Shown here one piece after another: positions 59,123 to 64,000 of a stretch of DNA of 64,000 bases. Each line of letters begins with the position of its first letter. The stretch's first letter is position 1. The notes below the pieces were generated by a model. The model made no database searches. It saw nothing but the letters and a program-made list of their open reading frames with translations, and was not told the DNA's origin. This stretch comes from an uncultured Acidimicrobiales bacterium (GTDB taxonomy: Bacteria > Actinomycetota > Acidimicrobiia > Acidimicrobiales > SZUA-35): positions 57,482 through 121,481 of the forward strand of contig CALAJQ010000026.1 of the NCBI GenBank assembly GCA_937922785.1. The letters run 5' to 3'. Made by a program: the position numbers and the translations under genes.

Positions 59123-60145
59123 ATGACTGCAACAGAAACACCAACCCGCCGGATAACCACAGCCAAGGCCATGGCCGAGGCAATTGGACTGGAGATGCGG
59201 GCCAACCCCGACGTATTTGTCATGGGCGAAGACGTCGGCGCCTATGGCGGCATCTTCGGATCCACTACCGACCTGTTCGGGGAGTTCGGGGCCGATCGGG
59301 TTATCGACACTCCGATTTCGGAAACCGGATTCATCGGCGCCGGCATCGGTGCTGCGGTGGAAGGACTCCGCCCAGTGGTCGAACTCATGTTTGTGGATTT
59401 CTACGGCGTGTGTATGGACCAAATCAGCAACCACATGGCCAAGATCCACTACGAGTCAGGCGGAGCGGTCAAGGTGCCAATGGTCTTGATGTCGGCAACT
59501 GGCGCCGGATACTCCGACGCTGCTCAGCATTCGCAGTGCCTGTGGGGAACCTTCGCCCATCTGCCGGGCATGAAAGTTGTTGTGCCGTCGAACCCATATG
59601 ACGCCAAAGGTTTGATGGCTTCGGCGATTCGAGACGATAACCCTGTTGTCTACCTCTTTCACAAGGGCGCTCAGGGACTTGTGTGGATGGAGAAGAACCC
59701 TCGCTCGATCGGGCACGTGCCTGAGGAAGCGTTCACGGTTCCCATCGGCGAAGCGGCGATTGCCCGAGAAGGAAGCGACGTGACCATCGTGACGCTTTCG
59801 CTATCGGTTCAGCACTCTCTTGATGTGGCCGAGCAGTTGGAGGGCGAAGGCATCAGCGTTGAGATCGTTGACTTGCGAAGCCTTGTACCGCTTGATCGCC
59901 AGACCGTTCTCGACTCGGTGGCTAAGACGGGCAAATTGCTTGTTGTCGACGAGGACTACAAGAGCTTCGGCCTAACGGGCGAGATTGCGGCGATTGTTGC
60001 CGAGACTGACCCGACGATGTTGAAGAAGCCCGTCAAGCGCCTTGCCGTTCCTGACGTGCCGATTCCTTATGCCCGCAGCTTGGAGTATGGAATCTTGCCG
60101 ACCCGAGAGCGCATCGCCGAGGCCGTCAAGGATCTGATGGCGTGA
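59123..60145 (+). CDS. acoB: Acetoin/2-oxo acid dehydrogenase E1 beta subunit
   Basis: 340 aa, AAAAGGAA nine bases before ATG. E1 beta transketolase-like subunit: FVMGEDVGAYGGIFGSTTDL, RVIDTPISETGFIGAGIGAA, GLRPVVELMFVDFYGVCMDQ, AQHSQCLWGTFAHLPGMKVV, and a C-terminal domain with EIVDLRSLVPLDRQTVLDS. Its stop overlaps the lipoyl-domain gene by four bases (GTGA). Confidence 0.94.
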   Translation: MTATETPTRRITTAKAMAEAIGLEMRANPDVFVMGEDVGAYGGIFGSTTDLFGEFGADRVIDTPISETGFIGAGIGAAVEGLRPVVELMFVDFYGVCMDQISNHMAKIHYESGGAVKVPMVLMSATGAGYSDAAQHSQCLWGTFAHLPGMKVVVPSNPYDAKGLMASAIRDDNPVVYLFHKGAQGLVWMEKNPRSIGHVPEEAFTVPIGEAAIAREGSDVTIVTLSLSVQHSLDVAEQLEGEGISVEIVDLRSLVPLDRQTVLDSVAKTGKLLVVDEDYKSFGLTGEIAAIVAETDPTMLKKPVKRLAVPDVPIPYARSLEYGILPTRERIAEAVKDLMA

Positions 60146-60381
60146 TTACCGAAGTGATGTTCCCAGTGATGTCCGAAAGCGAACCCGAGGCCGAAGGAGT
60201 TGTTGGCACCTGGTTCGTTAATCACGGCGAGTCAGTGGCTGCGGGACAAGTGATTGCCGAGGTGCAAGTGGACAAGGTCTCCCAAGACGTGGAGGCCCCT
60301 GTGGCCGGAGTGATGTATCAGTACGTCGCGGAGAACGTGGGAATTACCCAAGGTGCTGCGCTAGCTCGTATTGACTCATGA
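60142..60381 (+). CDS. Single lipoyl-domain protein
   Basis: 79 aa, GTG start overlapping the acoB stop. The whole protein is one biotinyl/lipoyl domain: PVMSESEPEAEGVVGTWFVN, then AEVQVDKVSQDVEAPVAG with the lipoyl Lys45, and ARIDS at the end. In standard acetoin systems the lipoyl domain is the front part of the E2 acetyltransferase AcoC; here the peripheral-subunit-binding and catalytic domains are missing. It probably carries the acetyl group from E1 to an E2 encoded elsewhere. The next gene on this strand is DUF1330. Confidence 0.9.
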   Translation: MITEVMFPVMSESEPEAEGVVGTWFVNHGESVAAGQVIAEVQVDKVSQDVEAPVAGVMYQYVAENVGITQGAALARIDS

Positions 60382-60428
60382 CTCTTTAGAAATCAGAAGC
60401 GAATTAACACAACCCGAAAGGAAACAAC

Positions 60429-60731
60429 ATGACTGCATACTCTGTTCTGGAAGTTACTCCCACCGATGACGCCTGGATCCCTGGATACCTGGGGCCGGCT
60501 GGCGACATCATCGCTGGCCACGGCGGCAAATACCTAGCCCGAACCGCCAGCCACGAACGACTGGAGGGCGAGGGTGGCGAGGTTGCGCTAAGGATCATTC
60601 TTGAGTGGCCGAACATGGATGCTGCCAAAGCGTTTATGAACGATCCCAATTACGCTCCCTTATTGGCGTCTCGTCATGCTGGCTCAATCAGCCACCACGT
60701 GATCATCGACGGCGTGGACGACCTGGCCTGA
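60429..60731 (+). CDS. DUF1330 family protein
   Basis: 100 aa, AAAGGAAA before ATG. Ferredoxin-like DUF1330 fold: TAYSVLEVTPTDDAWIPGYL, GHGGKYLARTASHERLEGEG, and IILEWPNMDAAKAFMNDPNY. The family has no agreed reaction. It probably belongs to the aco transcription unit (47-base gap, same strand). A strong hairpin follows. Confidence 0.85.
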   Translation: MTAYSVLEVTPTDDAWIPGYLGPAGDIIAGHGGKYLARTASHERLEGEGGEVALRIILEWPNMDAAKAFMNDPNYAPLLASRHAGSISHHVIIDGVDDLA

Positions 60732-60810
60732 GGCTGTTGGGCCTGAGTGCCGGTTGCGTGGTTCAGCGGTTGGCGGTTGCTGGCTGAGGACACGGAGCCC
60801 TTGCACCCAG

Positions 60811-60860
60811 AGTTGACCCGACGAAATCGGACAGTAACGACCGTTTCGGTCGGGTCAACT
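60811..60860. terminator. Long hairpin terminator after the aco operon
   Basis: AGTTGACCCGAC (60811-60822) is the exact complement of GTCGGGTCAACT (60849-60860), and one bulged base further in, GAAA pairs with TTTC. The stem is at least 16 pairs with a short loop. It lies between the convergent DUF1330 and HNH genes and could stop transcription from both sides. Confidence 0.6.
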
Positions 60861-61048
60861 CCAGCAATTGCGTCAAGCCAACCTTGAGTAAGTGAAAGCT
60901 GCGGCGACCGGGGCTGCCTATTCGGTTGTCAAGAAACAAGCAATCGGAGCCGTTGATGGCGGCTGGTGCATTGCTGCGGCGCTGTGGCCTGTGAAGTGCA
61001 GTTGCTGTCCGATTTGGTTAGTAGTTGTGGTTGAAATGGAAGCCGCCG

Positions 61049-62341
61049 TTAGGCAGCGAGAGCGTGAGAGTCGGGATCGACGGAGTCGTTGTCCCGTCTG
61101 TGCAGGACAGGCACCGGTGGTGCAATGGTTTGGTGGTGTGTCCCATCCGGACGGGACAGATGCAGGGTCCGGTCGGCATCCATCTGGAGGGTCCAGCCAG
61201 CGTCGTGGATCAGATGATGCCAACGTCTGCTGATCGGTATCAGGTTTGACAGTTTTGTCTCACCTCCTTGGGACTGGAAATGGACGTGGTGTACTTCCAT
61301 TTGTGACCACCGTGCCCCGCTGATCGGGCAACAGTCATACAAAGCCCGAAGCGCCGCCCGCTGAGCAGGAGTGGCTGTCCTGGAAGAACGGGACGCGTTC
61401 ACATCACCATCGGGCAACGACTCGATTCTGCTGATCACACAGTCGCATGCGATTTGCCCCAACGTGCCGGGACTAATAGGCAGACCGTCGGTAGTTTCGA
61501 TGATCGAGTTCTCGTGCGGACCGTGAGCCAAAGTCTGCCCATCGGTAATGACTTGCAACATCACGGTCGGCCGGTTGTTTGTTTCAGTCGCTGGAGTGTT
61601 CCCACCGCGGACAATCAGGTCATGCAAAGCCTGAGCCGAGATCTGATCGGCCGTCAACCCGTGACCAGAACCCAGATCATCACACAACCGCCGATACTCA
61701 AGCCTGTGAGCATTCGCAACCGCGGTGCCATGCATAGTGTCAAAGATGGCGTGAACACGGTGGGTTTGGTTGTCCCGGGAAACTGAGACAGACGCACACT
61801 CCTCCAACCGGGCCTGCTCCTGAGCCGTCGCGCCACTGTCATCACGGATCTTGTTCCGGAACCGCTGAACCTTCTTGCGGAAACTATCGACCCCCAACCT
61901 GACCGCAGCCGACGCCAAATCGCCATCGCGTTCAATCATGGAAGCGACCTCATCATCAGTCATCCGGCCCGTGATACGGGCCAGCACATCCAAGTTCTCT
62001 GGGAACACCTCACCAGCAGCCACCGCTTCGCCAACTTGAGGGAACGTGTCAACGACCTGGGCTCGCATCCGATCCCGAAAGACAGTCACATCAGAAACCG
62101 AACGGCCGTCCTGCATCACTTCCTCCACTGGCGGCCCAACACCAGCCGAGGCATGCGCCGCCGCCTTGGACTGCAGACAGATCAACAACGCCACCAACTG
62201 CCGCTGCTGCAACCGAGCATCAGCCACCAAAGCCGCCACAACCCCAGGCTCAGGGTCAGCCGACGCCAACCCGGAAAGCAGAGCCACCAAGCCATCAGAA
62301 ACCCTCTTTGATTGTTGTTCAAAATCCGCCGATTTAGTCAT
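61049..62341 (-). CDS. DUF222 / HNH endonuclease domain protein (13E12 family)
   Basis: 430 aa. N-terminal DUF222 helical region (1-300) with a GRMTDDEVASMIERDGDLAS and VQRFRNKIRDDSG segment, then an HNH domain at about 345-395: LYDCCPISGARWSQMEVHHV followed by the RWHHLIHDAGW segment. The first Cys of a zinc knuckle (CPIS) is present but its usual partner is not. Such 13E12-type genes are repeated in Actinobacteria and often near mobile DNA. No partner genes here. 317 bases on its downstream side (60732-61048) hold the aco terminator hairpin and nothing else I recognise. Confidence 0.88.
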   Translation of the reverse strand: MTKSADFEQQSKRVSDGLVALLSGLASADPEPGVVAALVADARLQQRQLVALLICLQSKAAAHASAGVGPPVEEVMQDGRSVSDVTVFRDRMRAQVVDTFPQVGEAVAAGEVFPENLDVLARITGRMTDDEVASMIERDGDLASAAVRLGVDSFRKKVQRFRNKIRDDSGATAQEQARLEECASVSVSRDNQTHRVHAIFDTMHGTAVANAHRLEYRRLCDDLGSGHGLTADQISAQALHDLIVRGGNTPATETNNRPTVMLQVITDGQTLAHGPHENSIIETTDGLPISPGTLGQIACDCVISRIESLPDGDVNASRSSRTATPAQRAALRALYDCCPISGARWSQMEVHHVHFQSQGGETKLSNLIPISRRWHHLIHDAGWTLQMDADRTLHLSRPDGTHHQTIAPPVPVLHRRDNDSVDPDSHALAA

Positions 62342-62791
62342 GAAACCAGTATGACGAAGGGGTATGACAGAGTCGGGTCAAATCAGGCCCCCTCACAAAA
62401 GAAATCCAAGAAAACGTTGAGCCGAGCCGTATCAAGTCTCAGGTTGGGGGATGGAACAGTCAGGCAGATGCGGGATCTGATCCTCAGGCATCACGTGAGG
62501 TCCCGGTGCCTCCAGCGAACACCAAGAGTCGTCCTTGATACGTGTTACCTAACCGTGCTCAACCATCCAAACTCGAATCTGAATATCTGAACGGGCATAA
62601 GTGAGATCGTAGGTCCACTTGCCATACTCTGATCCCAACCCATGGCGAGAAGAGGCAGGCTGCCGGTGTGATGCACTGGATGGCTAAGACTGGATTTGTC
62701 TTCGCCTTGAGAAAGCAGCCAATCCCTACACCAATTTCGCGAAATCGGTTTGGTCTCGTCGAGGTCCTTGACAACAAGTCAGCTTTGGCAA
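62342..62791. other. 450-base stretch without a supported gene
   Basis: Only short, unlike frames are seen on both strands. It contains a perfect 12-bp palindrome ATTTCGCGAAAT at 62734-62745, flanked by ACCA/TGGT, a possible protein-binding site, and a GGGTCAAATCAGGCCCC stretch near 62374-62391 reminiscent of IS-type sequences. Nothing else is recognised. Confidence 0.5.
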
Positions 62792-63343
62792 CTAGGGGGA
62801 GTCATGCCGGGTAACGACAAGCGTGTCGAGCCTACTGACGCCCTTGAGATCCAGAAGCTGTTCGTCGGTGCCTCCCCCCGGGCCCCAAGCCTCCAGATTC
62901 ACTTCTGCGGCAACTCTCGCGAACTCACTCGTCGCGCTCGCATCAGTAGTTACGAGGTAGACAGTAAATCGCACGCCTAAGTCTGCCTCAGCTCCAATCT
63001 CTTTGAGGGTCCATTCGACGCGCTTATCATCAACCACGGTCGGACTCACCGGAAAGTCACCGACTGATGTGTCAACGACTAGCCAGAGACGCTTGTCGCG
63101 GACATGCTCTACCTCAGCCTTGAAGGTAGTCAGCCTGGCGATGGTGTCTCCTGCCTCGGGAGCAATGAAAGTACCGCTCGGACGCTGCCAAGGCAGGACC
63201 AACTCAGCGTCACTGAAAGCAGGCGTCAAAAACGCGCCGAAAATTGCCCCCAACAACGCACCAACCACTACAAGAAACCATTCACGCCTAGATCGAGGTT
63301 TGGAATCAAGGAGCAAAGAGGGGCCGGATGCTGCATCGGTCAC
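62792..63343 (-). CDS. Small membrane-anchored protein of unknown function
   Basis: 183 aa. Basic N-terminus (SKPRSRREWFLVVVGALLGA) followed by one membrane helix at about 23-45, then an extracytoplasmic beta-rich domain with a conserved-looking RDKRLWLVVDTSVGDFPVSP and LGVRFTVYLVTTDASATSEF. It looks like the Ig/CARDB-like surface domains found in small actinobacterial and effector-associated proteins, but I cannot name the family. Flanked by sparse intergenic DNA on both sides. Confidence 0.65.
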   Translation of the reverse strand: MTDAASGPSLLLDSKPRSRREWFLVVVGALLGAIFGAFLTPAFSDAELVLPWQRPSGTFIAPEAGDTIARLTTFKAEVEHVRDKRLWLVVDTSVGDFPVSPTVVDDKRVEWTLKEIGAEADLGVRFTVYLVTTDASATSEFARVAAEVNLEAWGPGGGTDEQLLDLKGVSRLDTLVVTRHDSP

Positions 63344-63774
63344 GGATCAACAAGATAGACGAAACTGTCAACTTCGATGGACACCCGTGGTGTTAAAAGC
63401 GCTGCTCGACAAGGCCTTCAGCAGGCTCAACAATTGCGGAGCCTTGTTAGCAGTTCCCGTCAAGAATGCGGATTCTGCAGGCTTAGTTGTCTACTTGCGG
63501 GCGGCATCTGCCAACAAAATGCATGGCGCATCGTGAGACAGGCATGCGCCATGACACAAAATGCCCCCAACGCCCGGCCGCAGAAGTCGAGCTCAAACTA
63601 TCAGACCCCGATTACTGCCTGCCGTGATCTTCGGGTTATGAACCCGGCCATTAACTCACCCGCCCAAAGCGGTGCGGAGTCCGCCCGGACGTCACTCTAC
63701 AATTCCCAGCACGACCGGGTCGCCACAACCGGTCGCCTTGGCCGTTAGCAGGAGGTTGCATCATCGAGAATCGA
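63344..63774. other. 431-base stretch without a supported gene
   Basis: No plausible coding frame. On the minus strand CGGGTTCATAACCCGAAGATC (63626-63646) resembles the anticodon arm of an initiator tRNA (CAT), but no acceptor, D or T arm fits around it. AGGAGG at 63750-63755 belongs to the next gene. Confidence 0.5.
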
Positions 63775-64000
63775 GTGACCCCCACCGTAATCGTCGCCCG
63801 AAGGCCCAGAGCCGGGCACGAGCGCGACTTCGAACGCTGGCTCCACAACATCACCGACACCGCCGCCCGCATGCCCGGCCACCTCGGCAGCGAACTCCAA
63901 CCACCAAGCCCAAGCCACCCCAACGAATGGATCATCGTCTACCAATTCGAATCACAATCACTCCTCGACAACTGGCTCGAATCACCCCACCGCGCCGCAC
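63775..64000 (+). CDS. Antibiotic biosynthesis monooxygenase domain protein, 3' end cut by window edge
   Basis: At least 75 codons, open to the right edge. TPTVIVARRPRAGHERDFER, WLHNITDTAARMPGHLGSEL and NEWIIVYQFESQSLLDNWLE follow the dimeric ABM ferredoxin-like fold (as in the transmembrane ABM-type proteins). The start is uncertain: GTG at 63775 is 19 bases after AGGAGG (63750-63755), a long spacing; an ATC codon at 63760 would be better placed but is not a usual start. Codon use is richer in C than its neighbours. Confidence 0.7.
   Translation, partial: MTPTVIVARRPRAGHERDFERWLHNITDTAARMPGHLGSELQPPSPSHPNEWIIVYQFESQSLLDNWLESPHRAA

Noticed and set aside
62312..62590. A 92-codon plus-strand frame after the HNH gene
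   Set aside because: No recognisable segment, no ribosome binding site, overlaps the start of the HNH gene and has unlike composition.
63600..63660. A tRNA-Met gene on the minus strand
   Set aside because: Only the anticodon arm fits; the T loop, D arm and acceptor stem are absent.
63377..63748. Open frames in the 63.4-63.7 kb gap
   Set aside because: Low-complexity, no homology-like segment and no start signals; treated as non-coding.

Overview
The window looks like a piece of an actinobacterial chromosome, most plausibly class Acidimicrobiia. The left and middle parts carry the block alaS-ruvX-mltG-aroE / aspS-hisS-rel-apt-secF-secD-yajC / ruvB-ruvA-ruvC / yebC-pdxT-pdxS / PimA-like GT - acyltransferase - PIP synthase, an arrangement known from Actinobacteria (the Mycobacterium tuberculosis Rv2594c-Rv2612c neighbourhood is similar). 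A deazaflavin (F420)-dependent Ddn-type enzyme, a DUF222/HNH protein and frequent GTG/TTG starts agree with this. No rRNA, complete tRNA, CRISPR array or intact transposase was seen.

Layout. 1-26.5 kb is almost entirely minus strand and housekeeping: a DUF4388 protein cut by the left edge, shikimate dehydrogenase, MltG, RuvX, AlaRS, two small membrane-associated proteins, RarA, MscS, a CDGSH protein, AspRS, HisRS, Rel, Apt, SecF/SecD/YajC, Tgt, a 978-aa winged-helix/ATPase regulator, QueA and RuvB/A/C. 26.6-32.3 kb is an accessory insert (ABC exporter, orphan AbiEi-like protein, TauE exporter, IS-end-like repeats, degenerate GGDEF-EAL protein) inside the otherwise conserved ruvC...yebC order. 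32.3-39.2 kb returns to conserved genes: YebC, PdxT/PdxS, a DUF3048 lipoprotein, an M48-like protein without its catalytic histidines, and the phosphatidylinositol mannoside start genes. 39.2-50 kb is mixed accessory: two SDRs, a GSA-aminomutase-like aminotransferase, an ArsC-family gene with an in-frame UGA, a Ddn-type enzyme, a TIR/beta-propeller protein, a glycosyltransferase, LtrA and a methyltransferase-like gene bracketed by 42-nt repeats. 50.1-55.1 kb is a divergent VTC/DUF4956 versus CotH/response-regulator/histidine-kinase locus. 55.2-60.8 kb is an acetoin-dehydrogenase-type locus with an AcoR-like regulator. 61-64 kb is sparse: an HNH protein, a small membrane protein and a monooxygenase-domain gene cut by the right edge.

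Most interesting points. (1) The ArsC-family gene at 43304-43666 has UGA exactly where the family has its catalytic cysteine. A hairpin with a GGUC loop starts 18 nt after the UGA, closely resembling the loop and position of the E. coli fdhF SECIS; I read it as a selenoprotein. (2) The CotH/two-component and VTC/DUF4956 operons share an intergenic region with PhoP-type direct repeats facing each way, suggesting one regulator for both. (3) Tgt has lost all three zinc-binding cysteines but keeps its catalytic aspartates. (4) A TIR domain is joined through a membrane segment to an eight-repeat PQQ propeller. (5) The alaS/ruvX junction carries four copies of a 17-bp unit that makes stop-start minicistrons.
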